Position numbers and translations under genes: made by a program. The notes beneath the pieces are model-generated. The model had not been told where the DNA came from, made no database searches, and worked only from the letters and a program-made list of their open reading frames with translations. A stretch of DNA of 64,000 nucleotides from an uncultured Pseudomonadales bacterium (lineage in GTDB: Bacteria; Pseudomonadota; Gammaproteobacteria; Pseudomonadales; Azotimanducaceae), in contig OY282379.1 of the NCBI GenBank assembly GCA_958295875.1, positions 496,001 through 560,000 on the forward strand, written 5' to 3'. This document shows positions 1-9,462 of the stretch, one piece after another. Every line of letters starts with the position of its first letter. Within the stretch, counting starts at the first letter, position 1.

Positions 1-171
1 CGGCATGCCGACGATGCCCAGCAGGTGGTTCACGTCACGCGGGACGATGGCGAGGCTGAAGAGCGTTGCCGGGTCTGCCAAGGCGTAGAGCGAAATCGCC
101 CACACGGCGCCGACGCTTGCGAGCAAGGCGATGGCGCGGCGGGCGATGGCTCGGCTGACAACCGGTGCCAT
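1..171 (-). CDS. Rhomboid-like intramembrane serine protease, N-terminal fragment
   Basis: Only the first 57 codons lie in the window; the gene runs off the left edge. It starts at the ATG complementary to 169-171 with MAPVVSRAIARRAIALLAS, a basic start followed by a hydrophobic helix (about residues 14-32). It then reads IVPRDVNHLLGIVGMP, which resembles the segment after TM1 in small bacterial rhomboids (a PR-x-x-x-L-x-GI-x-x-x-P pattern before the FLHG-type region). The catalytic Ser and His would be outside the window, so activity cannot be judged. The family call is an inference from this short stretch. Confidence 0.5.
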   Translation of the reverse strand, partial: MAPVVSRAIARRAIALLASVGAVWAISLYALADPATLFSLAIVPRDVNHLLGIVGMP

Positions 172-370
172 GCTGGCCTAGCGTTGGGCGTGGCTACAGT
201 TCATGCAGCGAGTGTAATGCAGGTGCAGGACGGCGCGTGGCGAACGCCGAGCTTCGGCAGAGGCGAAGGGCGACCAAGTTTGGCGGTGCTCCCGCGACCG
301 GTCGCCCCGACGCCGCTGCCAGCGCCGGTGGGCCTTGGCCAACGGCTGTCTGCCGGAGGGTACCCGGACG

Positions 371-1000
371 CTAGCCGGAAGACAGCTCCGGTGGCTGGAT
401 GCCGAGCCGCAACGCGGCGTTGCTCACGATGTAGTTCAGGATTTGCGCGGCGTCCGCCGGGATGCGGGTGCCGGTGGCCTCGCTCAACGCGTTCAGTTCA
501 CCCACGAAGCGCTGCACCTGTTCGGCGTTGGCCTGGTCCAGAACGCCGGCGGTGACGCGCACGAGGTTTGGGGATGTCTCGTACCAAGGCACCCCGGCAT
601 CTGCCGCGGCGACCGCCTCCACCATCCCCAAGGCGACCGTGAGGTCGTTGTCCACCATCAGTGAATGCCAAGGCTCGTTATCCAAAAACTCCGCCAAACG
701 CTTGGCCGTTTCTGCCTTGAGCGGCGCCACGCCCTCGATGGCGATTTCCGCCGCCAAGTCCACCATGATGCAGAAGTCCGCCATGTCTTGTTCGGCGAGG
801 GTGCCCAATGCCTCCACGGCGCCCTCGTTCAAGCCGTTGCGCACGAGGAAATCCACCTCCTCCGCGAGTTCGGCGGCGCGGGCGACGAACGCCGCGCGAT
901 GCGCCGCGTCTTCCTCGTGCGTCGCGGCGAGCCGCTGATGCAGGTTGTCGCGCCACGTCCAGAAGCGCACAAATCGATCCGACCCACCACGTTCAGCCAT
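371..1000 (-). CDS. Hypothetical protein coupled to vsr
   Basis: A 209-residue protein that I do not recognise. The start MAERGGSDRF is chosen because its ATG overlaps the 3' end of vsr by 8 bp, suggesting translational coupling; a longer upstream reading is possible but would lie inside vsr. The protein is rich in Ala, Glu and Leu, has no signal peptide or membrane segment and looks wholly helical and cytosolic. No catalytic motif stands out. Being co-transcribed with a mismatch-repair nuclease, it could be an accessory factor or a passenger; the sequence does not decide this. Confidence 0.6.
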   Translation of the reverse strand: MAERGGSDRFVRFWTWRDNLHQRLAATHEEDAAHRAAFVARAAELAEEVDFLVRNGLNEGAVEALGTLAEQDMADFCIMVDLAAEIAIEGVAPLKAETAKRLAEFLDNEPWHSLMVDNDLTVALGMVEAVAAADAGVPWYETSPNLVRVTAGVLDQANAEQVQRFVGELNALSEATGTRIPADAAQILNYIVSNAALRLGIQPPELSSG

Positions 1001-1439
1001 CGCTGTCCCTCCCGACCGGCGTCGTCGCGACGCGGCGGTCACCCAAAAACTCCACGATGCGGCGCTGAAGCGCGTCCGCATCCTTCAACTCACACTCCCA
1101 CAGGGTGAGCGCTTGCCAACCGAGTTCCGCCAACCCGCGCAGGTTCTCGGCGTCACGCTGCCGGTTGCGCGAGATCTTCTCCACCCAGTAGCTCGTGTTG
1201 GTGCGCGGCACGCGCTCCCCGTTGCGGCAAGCGTGCCCATGCCAGAAGCAGCCGTTCACGAAGATGGCCTTCTTGCGAGCGATGAAGGCGAGGTCTGGGC
1301 GGCCAGGCAACGCCTTGCGGTGCAGCCGATAGCGATAGCCGAGGCCGAAGACGAGCCGCCGCACTGCCATCTCCGGGCGCGTGTCCTTGCTGCGGATCTG
1401 GCGCATGATGAAGCTGCGCAGTTCGGGGGTTTCGGGCAT
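993..1439 (-). CDS. vsr: Very short patch repair (Vsr) endonuclease
   Basis: A 148-residue protein of normal Vsr length. Vsr nicks DNA beside T:G mismatches that arise by deamination of 5-methylcytosine. The N-terminus MPETPELRSFIMRQIRSKDT carries the family's 'R-S-x-x-M-x-x-I-x-x-K-x-T' pattern. The core shows PGRPDLAF with the catalytic Asp, then IFVNGCFWHGHAC with the two metal and catalytic His, and later LGWQALTLWECEL. All key residues look intact. It sits just downstream of lptG on the same strand (44 bp gap) and overlaps the next gene by 8 bp. No cytosine-5 methyltransferase is visible anywhere in the window, so this is a solo Vsr locally. Confidence 0.93.
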   Translation of the reverse strand: MPETPELRSFIMRQIRSKDTRPEMAVRRLVFGLGYRYRLHRKALPGRPDLAFIARKKAIFVNGCFWHGHACRNGERVPRTNTSYWVEKISRNRQRDAENLRGLAELGWQALTLWECELKDADALQRRIVEFLGDRRVATTPVGRDSDG

Positions 1440-1483
1440 GTCGTGTCAGGCGCCGGCGCTCACGCCCGCTATCGTAGCCCCAT

Positions 1484-2554
1484 TCACTGTGCCCGGCGCA
1501 GCAACGCGGCGCCCACGCCCCAACACAGCGCAATCGGCAACAGCACTGCCAGCGCTGCCGGGATGCCGAACACCAAGCTCGCCGGCGCAAGCAGGTCCTG
1601 CAGATACTTGAACAACAAGCCGACGACGATGCCGGCGGCGATGCGGGCGCCCATGCCGGTCTCGCGCAGCGGGCCCACGACGAACCCAACCGCCACCAAC
1701 GCGAGGCCCAAGGTGGCCAATGGCTGCAGCAGCTTGCTCCAGAGCGCCAAGCGATGCCGACGCGCATCCAAGCCTTCGCCATCCATGTAGCCGATCTGGG
1801 CGCCGAGGTCCGCCAGCGAAAGCCGCTGCGGCGCCACCAAGGCGCGCGCGGACAACATGCCCACATCCGCCTCGCTCTGCCACGCCACGTCGTCCATGCG
1901 GGCCGCTGTCGCCGCATCTGCGCCCAACGCCGTCGCACGCACGTCCCGCAGCCGCCAGCGCCCGCCCGCCTGGTCGCGCTCCGCGAATTGGGCGCGCTGC
2001 ACGCGCCGCAAGCGCCCAGCGTCATCCAGCTCGAACTGGGTGACGCCGATGAGACGCCCTTGGGCGCCAAAGCCCTCCACATGGGTGAACACGGGCCCTT
2101 CCCGATGCCAATAGCCATCCACGAAGATCGTCTCGGAGCCTTGCAGGGCGCGCGAACGCAGGGCTTCCGCGGCGACATCGAACCTCGGCGCCACCCATTC
2201 GCCGATGGCGAAGGCGGCGGCCGAGAACCCCAAGACGGTGAGCGCGAGCGCACCGAAGAGGCGCTGCAGCGAAGCGCCCGCGGCCCGCAGCGCCGTCACC
2301 TCTGAGCTGCTGGACAACATGCCCAAGCCGATCAGCGCACCGAGGAATGTCACATACGGCGCGAGTTCATACATCCGGCGCGGCAACGTGAGCAGCACAT
2401 ACATGCCTGCTTCGCTGGCGCCATAGGTCGCTTCTTCCTCGCGCAGTTCCTCCATGAAGGCAAAGAGCCCGGTCAGCGTGACGAAGCAAGCCAGCACCAC
2501 GGCGATGGCCGTGAGCGCCACCCGGGCGACGTAGCGGTCTGCGGTGGCGATCAT
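1484..2554 (-). CDS. lptG: LPS export permease LptG
   Basis: A 356-residue inner-membrane subunit of the LptB2FG transporter, which extracts lipopolysaccharide from the inner membrane and passes it to LptC/LptA. The start MIATADRYVARVALTAIAVV overlaps the lptF stop by 4 bp (ATGA), which fixes the start and implies coupling. It has the YjgP/YjgQ layout: TM helices near residues 10-32, 55-80 and 95-118, a periplasmic beta-rich domain (about 120-250), and three C-terminal helices from about 270 including a GPLRETGMGARIAAGIVVG stretch typical of LptG. It forms a two-gene operon with lptF, divergent from pepA. Confidence 0.93.
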   Translation of the reverse strand: MIATADRYVARVALTAIAVVLACFVTLTGLFAFMEELREEEATYGASEAGMYVLLTLPRRMYELAPYVTFLGALIGLGMLSSSSEVTALRAAGASLQRLFGALALTVLGFSAAAFAIGEWVAPRFDVAAEALRSRALQGSETIFVDGYWHREGPVFTHVEGFGAQGRLIGVTQFELDDAGRLRRVQRAQFAERDQAGGRWRLRDVRATALGADAATAARMDDVAWQSEADVGMLSARALVAPQRLSLADLGAQIGYMDGEGLDARRHRLALWSKLLQPLATLGLALVAVGFVVGPLRETGMGARIAAGIVVGLLFKYLQDLLAPASLVFGIPAALAVLLPIALCWGVGAALLRRAQ

Positions 2555-3615
2555 GCTGGCCGCCAAGCCTGCCGCGCCACCAGCACTGCCCCAAGCGCCG
2601 CCCCGGCATGCACTGGCCACAGCCCCAACCAAACCGCCAACGCGCCGTCCGCGATGGCGGCCTGCGCCAACATCGCAAACAGAAAGTAGAGCGAGAAGAC
2701 AGCGATGCCGGGCACGATGCGGGCAAAGCGCCCCTTGCGCGGTGGTGCCCGGCCCAAGCCGAAGGCGGCGACCGCGGCGATGAGGGTGACGATCGGCAGG
2801 CCAAGCCGCCAATGCCACTCGGCAGCTTGTTCCGGCGCCGCCATGTCCAGCGTGGCGGTGGCAAGCGTCAGCGGGTCTACCCGGCTCCACGCCGTTGGCC
2901 GCGCCGCCACGCGCTGGCTCAAGCGCCGGAAGGAAACCACGCGGAAATCCCGCGAGCCCGGCACGCCGGCATAGCGCACGCCATCCTCCAAGGTGAGGAA
3001 ACGGCTGCCGGTGTCTGGCGCGACGTGCTGGCCACCCGCTCGCGCCCACACCGTGACATTGCCGCCCCCCGGCAGCCGCTCGCCAGAGAAGACGCCTTCG
3101 AGCCGCCGCTGCCCAGCATCCACATGGCGGGCATAGGTGACGCGCTGGCCGAACCCGAACGTGTGGAAGGCACCGGCCGAAATGCCCTCGAACTCGCTGT
3201 TCGCGCGCGCCTCAACGGCCAAGCGCGCCACCTGCGCGGCGGCCGCCGGCGTCACGGCGAGCGACAGCGCACCAACCAGCGCCGCCACCGGCGCCGCGAC
3301 CGCGAACAGCCAGCCAAGCATCTTGCGCGGGTCCGCGCCGCCGCCCTGCAGCACGGCGAACTCGCGCTCCGCATGCAGGCGCCCCACCGTCATCAACACG
3401 CCAAGGAACAGCGCGAACGGCAATGTCATCTGCGCGAACTCCGGCGCCCGCAACGCCGCCAGCGTCCACAATGTGTCTGCCGAATAGCGGCCGAGCGCGG
3501 CATCCTGCAGGTAGCCGATCATGCGCCCGCCCAAGGCGATGGCCAACAGCGTGAAGAACGCCACTGCGACGGTTGCCAGCAGTTCCCGCGCGAAGTAGCG
3601 AAACGCCACCGTCAT
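2551..3615 (-). CDS. lptF: LPS export permease LptF
   Basis: A 354-residue partner of LptG in the LPS export ABC transporter. The start MTVAFRYFARELLATVAVAFF is chosen over an upstream start because it matches the family N-terminus (short basic segment, then TM1). It shows helices at about residues 10-35, 55-75 and 95-120, a periplasmic domain with the EGVFSGERL-type strand region, and C-terminal helices with FGLGRAPPRKGRFARIVPG, a conserved LptF loop. It is first in the lptF-lptG operon (ATGA overlap). The divergent arrangement with pepA is the usual gammaproteobacterial one. Confidence 0.92.
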   Translation of the reverse strand: MTVAFRYFARELLATVAVAFFTLLAIALGGRMIGYLQDAALGRYSADTLWTLAALRAPEFAQMTLPFALFLGVLMTVGRLHAEREFAVLQGGGADPRKMLGWLFAVAAPVAALVGALSLAVTPAAAAQVARLAVEARANSEFEGISAGAFHTFGFGQRVTYARHVDAGQRRLEGVFSGERLPGGGNVTVWARAGGQHVAPDTGSRFLTLEDGVRYAGVPGSRDFRVVSFRRLSQRVAARPTAWSRVDPLTLATATLDMAAPEQAAEWHWRLGLPIVTLIAAVAAFGLGRAPPRKGRFARIVPGIAVFSLYFLFAMLAQAAIADGALAVWLGLWPVHAGAALGAVLVARQAWRPA

Positions 3616-3740
3616 GGCTGCTTCGCCAGCGTGCGGCGCGGCCCCAGCCCGGCGCACGGGGGCGCCACGGCACACCCCCGCAGCGGATACCCGGCGCCGC
3701 CGCGCGACGGCTCAAAACCGCCTAGAGGCCGACGATCAGG

Positions 3741-3746
3741 TACAAT
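3741..3746 (+). promoter_or_regulatory. Possible -10 box for the pepA operon
   Basis: TACAAT lies about 57 bp before the preferred pepA start, in the lptF/pepA divergent gap. The region 17 bp upstream (CCGCCT) is not a convincing -35, so this is only a candidate. Confidence 0.35.
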
Positions 3747-3802
3747 CATCGGCTTTGCCGCATCGCTCGCATCCCGCTATCCGCCGCTTCATGGCAAGCA
3801 TT

Positions 3803-5293
3803 ATGAGATGTTCCACGAAAACCGGAAGCCCAGCCGAGTTCACGACGGATTGCTTGGTCGCCGGCCGCGAGCGGGCGCTGGAGGTGGCGGAGTCGTTTGA
3901 TGCCCGGGCGCTGGTCGAACAGTGCTTGGCGCAAGCCCCGGAGAACGCGCCCACCGTGGCCGCCTTGCCCGGCCGCATCAAGACGCTGCTGGTGCCGCCG
4001 GTCGGGCGCCAGCCCCTCAGCGAAGCGCAGTTCAGGAAGTGCGCCGCCCAAGCCGCCACCGCCCTTGCAGCCCTGCGCGTGACGAGCGCGGTGTGGTGCC
4101 TGAACGACATCAAGGTGGCCGGCGCCAACGGCCAGCGCGACGCCTATTGGAAAACCCGCACCGGCCTCGCGGCCCTCTCCACTGCCGCATATCGCTACCA
4201 CGAGCAAAAAAGTAAGGCGCCGAAACGGCGCCCGCTGTCCCGAGTGGCCATCCACGCTGGCCCCGGGGAACGCAACCAAGTGGCCCTCGCCGTGCGCCAC
4301 GGCAACGCCTTGGACGCTGGCCTGCGCTTCGCGCGGGACCTCGCCAACGCACCGCCAAACGTCTGCAATCCCGCGTGGCTGGCGGCCCAAGCGAACACCT
4401 TGGCCGCCCACGCTGGCGTCACGGTGGAGACGTTGGACGAGGCAGAGATGGAAGCCCTGGGCATGGGCGCCTTCCTGTCCGTGACGCGGGGCAGCGATGC
4501 ACCCGCCAAGTTGATCGTCGCTCGCTATCAAGGCGCCGGCGAGAGCGACGCGCCGGTGGTCTTCGTGGGCAAGGGCGTCACCTTCGACACCGGCGGCATC
4601 AGCTTGAAGCCGGGCGCCGCGATGGATGAGATGAAGTTCGACATGTGCGGCGCCGCCACCGCGGCCGGAGCGCTGAAAGCCGCTGCGGTGGCTGAGCTGC
4701 CCATCAATCTCATCGCCATCCTCGCCGCCGCGGAGAACATGCCGAGCGGCAACGCATCGCGTCCTGGAGACATCGTGACCACCCTATCCGGGCAAACGGT
4801 GGAAATCCTGAACACCGACGCCGAGGGGCGCCTGCTGCTCTGCGACGCGCTCACTTTCGCCAAGCGTTACAAGCCGGCGGTGGTGGTGGACGTGGCCACG
4901 CTGACGGGCGCCTGCGTCATCGCCTTGGGCGCCCATGCGAGCGCCGTGTTCGCCAATGACGACGCGCTCTCGGCAGCGCTCATCGCCGCCGGCGCAACCA
5001 GTGGCGATCGGGCTTGGCCCATGCCCCTGTGGGAAGACTACCAAGCGCAGCTCGACAGCAACTTCGCGGATGTGGCCAACATCGGCGGCCGGCCCGCCGG
5101 GGCAATCACCGCGGCCTGCTTCCTGTCGCGCTTCGCCAAGGGCTTCAAGTGGGCGCATATGGACGTCGCCGGCACCGCCTATCGCGGCGGCAAGGCCAAG
5201 GGAGCGACAGGCCGCCCGACGCCACTCTTGTTCCAATACCTTTTGGACCGCATTGCCTCGCCGGCCGCTGTGCCCAAGCGAAAAGCACCCTAA
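3803..5293 (+). CDS. pepA: Leucyl aminopeptidase (M17)
   Basis: A 496-residue cytosolic di-metal aminopeptidase that removes N-terminal residues, especially Leu, from peptides; PepA homologues can also bind DNA. The start MRCSTKTGSPAE is preferred because it aligns with the usual PepA N-terminus; an in-frame ATG at 3791 would add four residues. The C-terminal catalytic domain has VGKGVTFDTGGISLKPG and EMKFDMCGAA (metal-binding Lys and Asp residues) and the M17 signature NTDAEGRLLL near residue 337. Length and motifs are complete. It is followed after 5 bp by holC and then valS, the classic gammaproteobacterial pepA-holC-valS operon. Confidence 0.95.
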   Translation: MRCSTKTGSPAEFTTDCLVAGRERALEVAESFDARALVEQCLAQAPENAPTVAALPGRIKTLLVPPVGRQPLSEAQFRKCAAQAATALAALRVTSAVWCLNDIKVAGANGQRDAYWKTRTGLAALSTAAYRYHEQKSKAPKRRPLSRVAIHAGPGERNQVALAVRHGNALDAGLRFARDLANAPPNVCNPAWLAAQANTLAAHAGVTVETLDEAEMEALGMGAFLSVTRGSDAPAKLIVARYQGAGESDAPVVFVGKGVTFDTGGISLKPGAAMDEMKFDMCGAATAAGALKAAAVAELPINLIAILAAAENMPSGNASRPGDIVTTLSGQTVEILNTDAEGRLLLCDALTFAKRYKPAVVVDVATLTGACVIALGAHASAVFANDDALSAALIAAGATSGDRAWPMPLWEDYQAQLDSNFADVANIGGRPAGAITAACFLSRFAKGFKWAHMDVAGTAYRGGKAKGATGRPTPLLFQYLLDRIASPAAVPKRKAP

Positions 5294-5298
5294 CCGCA

Positions 5299-5739
5299 AT
5301 GACCCGGGTGGATTTCTATGTGCTGGGAGACCTGACCGCCGACGCCCGGCAGCGCTTCGCCTGCCGTCTAGCGCACATGGCGTGGAGCGCTGGGCAAACC
5401 ACGCACGTCCGCACCGCATCGGATGAGGCGAGCGCCCTGCTCGACGAGTTGATGTGGCACCACCCGGAAGACCGGTTCCTGCCCCACGCGCTGGCGGAAG
5501 CGGCCGACGCCGCTCAAGCGCCTGTGCGCATCGGCGTCGCCGAACCCGAACCCGGCGCAGACCAGTTGCTCATCAATCTCTGCGATGACGTGCCCGCCTT
5601 CTTCGCCCGCTTCGAGCGCGTCGCCGAGGTGGTGACGCAGCCGCAGCGGGAACTCGGCCGGCAACGCTATCGGCACTACCGCGAACGCGGCTATCCTCTG
5701 TTCCATCATCAAGACAGCTTTGATTGGGAGCGTCGCTGA
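5299..5739 (+). CDS. holC: DNA polymerase III chi subunit
   Basis: A 146-residue chi subunit of the clamp-loader complex; it binds psi (HolD) and the C-terminal tail of SSB. It starts MTRVDFYVLGDLTADARQRF, like HolC from other Gammaproteobacteria. It also contains LMWHHPEDRFLPHALA, matching the family's 'W-x-x-x-x-x-F-L-P-H' core, and ends in the RYRHYRERGYPLFHHQ region. The length is normal. It starts 5 bp after the pepA stop and valS follows after 18 bp, so the three genes are one operon. Confidence 0.92.
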   Translation: MTRVDFYVLGDLTADARQRFACRLAHMAWSAGQTTHVRTASDEASALLDELMWHHPEDRFLPHALAEAADAAQAPVRIGVAEPEPGADQLLINLCDDVPAFFARFERVAEVVTQPQRELGRQRYRHYRERGYPLFHHQDSFDWERR

Positions 5740-5757
5740 CCGCTCCCTGCACAGCGC

Positions 5758-8547
5758 ATGGAACACCACTACGAGCCACTTGCCATGGAACGGCGCCTCT
5801 ACGAAGAGTGGGAGGCGCAGGGCTGGTTCGCGCCGAATCAGCACGGGGCGCCCTACTGCATCGCCATTCCACCACCCAACGTCACCGGGCGGCTGCACCT
5901 CGGCCACGCATTCCAGCAAACGCTGATGGATGTGCTGATTCGCCACCGGCGCATGCAAGGCCGGGCGGCGCTCTGGCAAATGGGCACGGACCACGCCGCC
6001 ATCGCCACGCAGATGCTGGTGGAGCGCCAGCTCGAAGCCGAGGGCACGACGCTTCAAGAAATCGGCCGGAAAGCGTTCGTCGAGCGGATGTGGCGCTGGT
6101 ACGACCAATCCGGCGGCGAGATCACCAACCAGATGCGGCGCATGGGCGCTTCGGTGGACTGGTCCCGCTACCGCTTCACCATGGACGAGGGCTTTGTCGC
6201 CGCGGTGCGGGAAGTGTTCGTGCGCCTCTACGACGCCGGCCTCATCTACAAGAAGCAGCGTTTGGTGAACTGGGATCCGGCGCTGCGTACCGCTGTTTCA
6301 GACCTCGAAGTGGAGAGCACGGAAGAGGCCGGCAGCCTCTGGCACATCCGCTATCCACTCGCCGGCGGCGCCCGTGCCGCAGACGGCGCGGACTACTTGG
6401 TGGTGGCGACGACGCGCCCAGAGACCTTGCTCGGCGACACCGGCGTGGCCGTGCATCCGGCGGATGAGCGGTATCGCAGCTTGGTCGGCGCGAAGGCGCG
6501 GTTGCCGCTGGTAGACCGCGAACTACCCATCGTCGCGGACGAGCATGTGGACCCGGAGTTCGGCACCGGCTGCGTGAAGATCACCCCGGCGCACGACTTC
6601 AACGATTACGAGGTGGGCCAGCGGCACGACCTGCCGCTCCTGAACATCTTCAATGCAGACGCCAGCGTCAACGACAACGCGCCGGCCGCCTACCGCGGCA
6701 TGGATCGTTTCGCCGCCCGCAAAGCCGTGGTGGAGCACCTCGAGGGCTTGGGCTTGGTCGAATCCGTCAAGCAGCACAAGATGGCGGTGCCGCGCGGCGA
6801 CCGTTCCGGGGCCGTGTTGGAGCCGTGGCTCACCGATCAATGGTGGGTGGCGATCGAGCCGCTGGCGAACCCTGCCATCGCCGCGGTGCAGGATGGCCGC
6901 GTGCGCTTCGTGCCGAAGCAGTTCGAGAACACCTACTTCGCTTGGATGCGCGAAGTGAAAGACTGGTGCATCAGCCGCCAGCAATGGTCTGGCCATCGCA
7001 TCCCCGCTTGGTATGACGCCGCCGGCAACTTCCATGTCGGGCGCGACGAAGCCGAGGCGCGCGCCCGCGCCGGCTTGGCGGACGACGCGCCCCTGACGCA
7101 AGACCCAGACGTGCTCGACACTTGGTTCAGTTCCGCGCTTTGGACGTTTGCCACCTTGGGCTGGCCGGCGCAAACGGACGATCTGAAGCGCTTTCATCCC
7201 ACCAGTGTCTTGGTGACCGGCCACGACATCATCTTCTTCTGGGTGGCGCGGATGATCATGATGACGCTGCGCTTCACCGGCGACGTGCCCTTCAACACCG
7301 TCTACATCCACGGCCTGGTGCGCGACGCGGAGGGGGCCAAGATGTCCAAGACGCGCGGCAATGGGCTGGACCCGCTGGACATCGTGGAGGGCATCGGCTT
7401 GGACGCGCTCGTCACCAAGCGCACCGCAGACCTCACGCAGCCACAGATGGCGGAGCGCATCGAGCAGGCGACGCGCCGCGATTTCCCGCAAGGCATCCCA
7501 TCCTACGGCGCGGACGCGCTGCGCTTCACGTTCTGCGCACTGGCCTCGCCCGGCGGCCGCGACGTGAACTTCGATCTGGCGCGGGTGGAGGGATACCGCA
7601 ACTTCTGCAACAAGCTGTGGAACGCCGCGCGCTTTGTCTCCATGAACCAAGCGGCAGCGGGGCGCGGCGATGATGCCCCGCCAGACGCTTCGTTGAGCCT
7701 CGCGGACCGTTGGATTCGCGTACGCATGCGCGAAGCCCTCGTCGCCATCGACCGCGCGGCGGAGACCTTCCGCTTCGACCTGTACGCCAACGCACTCTAC
7801 GACTTCGCTTGGCACGAATACTGCGACTGGTACTTGGAACTCGCCAAGCCCGTGCTGCGCGACGCAGAGGCAGACCCTGCCGCCGCGGCCGCGGCGCGGC
7901 ACACCTTGGTGGAGGTGTTGGATGCCCTGCTGCGCGCCGCGCACCCCCTCGCTCCATACATCACCGAGACGCTGTGGCGGGAGCTGGGCACGCGGCCACC
8001 CGAAGCGCCCGACACCATCATGCTGGCGCCCTTCCCCGTCGCGGACGACTTTCCAGACGACCCCGCGGCGCACGCCGCCATCGAGTGGCTGAAGGCCATC
8101 GTCGTGGCGGTGCGCAACGTCCGCAGCGAGTTGGGCTTGGCGCCGCGCGCCGCCGTCAATGTGCTGTTGCGTGGCGGCTCAAGCGAAGAGCGCCAGCGTT
8201 TGGAGGCAGTGGCCGCGCCGCTCCGCCAACTTGCCGGCATCGACAGCATCGCTTGGCTGGAGGACGGGCAACAACCCCCACCAGCCGCGCTGCAATTGGC
8301 CGGCGGCCTAGAAGTGTTGGTGCCGTTGGGCGGCCTCATCGACACCGGCCGTGAGCGTGAGCGCTTGGCCAAGGAACTGGACAAGCTCGCTTCGGGGCTG
8401 CGCCGCGCCGAAGCGAAACTCGCCAACGCGAACTTCGTGGCCAAGGCGCCGGCCGAGGTGGTGGCGCACGAACGCGCCAAAGCGCAGGAACTCGCCAACC
8501 AAGTGGCGACGCTGACGGCGCGCGCCGCGCTGTTGGGCGAGGGTTGA
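5758..8547 (+). CDS. valS: Valine--tRNA ligase
   Basis: A 929-residue class I aminoacyl-tRNA synthetase that charges tRNA-Val. The start MEHHYEPLAMERRLYEEW matches the family. The HIGH-type motif is PPPNVTGRLHLGH at residues 38-50, followed by the large editing domain (about 200-350, with GDTGVAVHPADERY). The KMSKS motif is AKMSKTRGN near residue 528. The anticodon-binding domain follows, then the C-terminal coiled coil (about 855-925) that binds the tRNA corner. All parts are present and uninterrupted. It is last in the pepA-holC-valS operon. Confidence 0.97.
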   Translation: MEHHYEPLAMERRLYEEWEAQGWFAPNQHGAPYCIAIPPPNVTGRLHLGHAFQQTLMDVLIRHRRMQGRAALWQMGTDHAAIATQMLVERQLEAEGTTLQEIGRKAFVERMWRWYDQSGGEITNQMRRMGASVDWSRYRFTMDEGFVAAVREVFVRLYDAGLIYKKQRLVNWDPALRTAVSDLEVESTEEAGSLWHIRYPLAGGARAADGADYLVVATTRPETLLGDTGVAVHPADERYRSLVGAKARLPLVDRELPIVADEHVDPEFGTGCVKITPAHDFNDYEVGQRHDLPLLNIFNADASVNDNAPAAYRGMDRFAARKAVVEHLEGLGLVESVKQHKMAVPRGDRSGAVLEPWLTDQWWVAIEPLANPAIAAVQDGRVRFVPKQFENTYFAWMREVKDWCISRQQWSGHRIPAWYDAAGNFHVGRDEAEARARAGLADDAPLTQDPDVLDTWFSSALWTFATLGWPAQTDDLKRFHPTSVLVTGHDIIFFWVARMIMMTLRFTGDVPFNTVYIHGLVRDAEGAKMSKTRGNGLDPLDIVEGIGLDALVTKRTADLTQPQMAERIEQATRRDFPQGIPSYGADALRFTFCALASPGGRDVNFDLARVEGYRNFCNKLWNAARFVSMNQAAAGRGDDAPPDASLSLADRWIRVRMREALVAIDRAAETFRFDLYANALYDFAWHEYCDWYLELAKPVLRDAEADPAAAAAARHTLVEVLDALLRAAHPLAPYITETLWRELGTRPPEAPDTIMLAPFPVADDFPDDPAAHAAIEWLKAIVVAVRNVRSELGLAPRAAVNVLLRGGSSEERQRLEAVAAPLRQLAGIDSIAWLEDGQQPPPAALQLAGGLEVLVPLGGLIDTGRERERLAKELDKLASGLRRAEAKLANANFVAKAPAEVVAHERAKAQELANQVATLTARAALLGEG

Positions 8548-9462
8548 CCGCAGCCGGCGCATCGTTGGGCGCTGCCCTTCCATCCTCCGAACCTGCTACC
8601 CGCGCGACCGGGACGGACAGCCGGCTGGCTAGCTTCGGGATGGCCCTGCCACTCTCCTGTCACGGTGTTGAGGCCCTGCGCCACGCAATCGTTGCGATAG
8701 TTGTTGAGCCAGCGGCTTGAGCCGACGCCGCAAAGGCATCGAGGTGCGGACTCGGCCGCTGGCGAAGTATGCGTACTGGTCGAGGGTGGCGACTTTGCTT
8801 GCGTCATCGCCACGAACACCAATGTCGGCCGGTACTCCGTGGTGTTGACAGGCGAGCCGCAGGGCAACGTGACGGTGACGGCCACGAGCGCCGACGACGT
8901 GGTGACCCTCGACACGGACGTGACGCCGACGACGATGGCGCTGACGTTCACGACGAGCACGTGGTCGACAGCGCAGACGGCGACGGCGCAGCAGGACGAC
9001 GACGACGCGCACCCGGCGCGTGGCACCGTTCGAAGCGCGGACAGGGCGGGCGCATGCGCCGTTTCGGTCAACGCGCCGGCACGAGGCCGTGGCCGCCAAG
9101 ATGACGGTCCGCGACAACAGGACGTCGCCGGGTAGCGGGAGCACCTGGCCAGTTGCGCCAGTTGCCCTGCGCCGGACGGTACCTGTTGTGATACGGTACA
9201 TCTGATCGAATTGCGCCTCCGCTTGCTAGTCCATGACCCCACCAGTTCACCCCAAGACCTAACGCCGGCCGGTCCGTTTGGCCACGCTGGGTTATTGAGT
9301 CCGCGCACCGGATGCCTGCCCGTCTCTTGGTTGGAAGTGACATGCTGCCAACCGGAACCATCAACTCAGGTATTAGTAGCCGTCAACCATACGCTCCCAG
9401 GCCCAAGCGCCACAGGGCTCGGCGGTTTGCACGGGCGGGCCCGCTAGCCCAAAGGAACCGAG
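8548..9462 (+). other. Gap with gene debris between valS and the accessory island
   Basis: About 915 bp without an intact gene. The middle (about 8701-9135) holds an adhesin-repeat remnant, described separately. On the minus strand near 8640-8715 a short stretch reads WLNNYRNDCVAQGLNTV, which looks protein-like but which I cannot assign. The last 300 bp before 9463 show nothing recognisable except the ribosome-binding site of the next gene. The debris suggests repeated insertion and loss here. Confidence 0.5.
8701..9135 (+). pseudogene. Remnant of a repeat-rich surface (adhesin-like) protein
   Basis: The frame reads RYSVVLTGEPQGNVTVTATS, then VVTLDTDVTPTTMALTFTTS and STWSTAQTATAQQDDDDAHP. 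This pattern of Thr/Val-rich strands ending in an acidic D-D-D-D patch is typical of tandem Ig-like or Calx-beta-like modules in very large secreted proteins. Only about one module remains; there is no credible start, signal peptide or second repeat, and the C-terminal part after the acidic patch looks like noise. A related fragment lies on the other side of the island (12772-12871, minus strand). Confidence 0.55.

Noticed and set aside
2608..3900. Long plus-strand reading frame opposite lptF
   Set aside because: It is rich in Arg, His and Gln with no fold-like pattern, and lies wholly on the antisense of a certain gene; a high-GC shadow.
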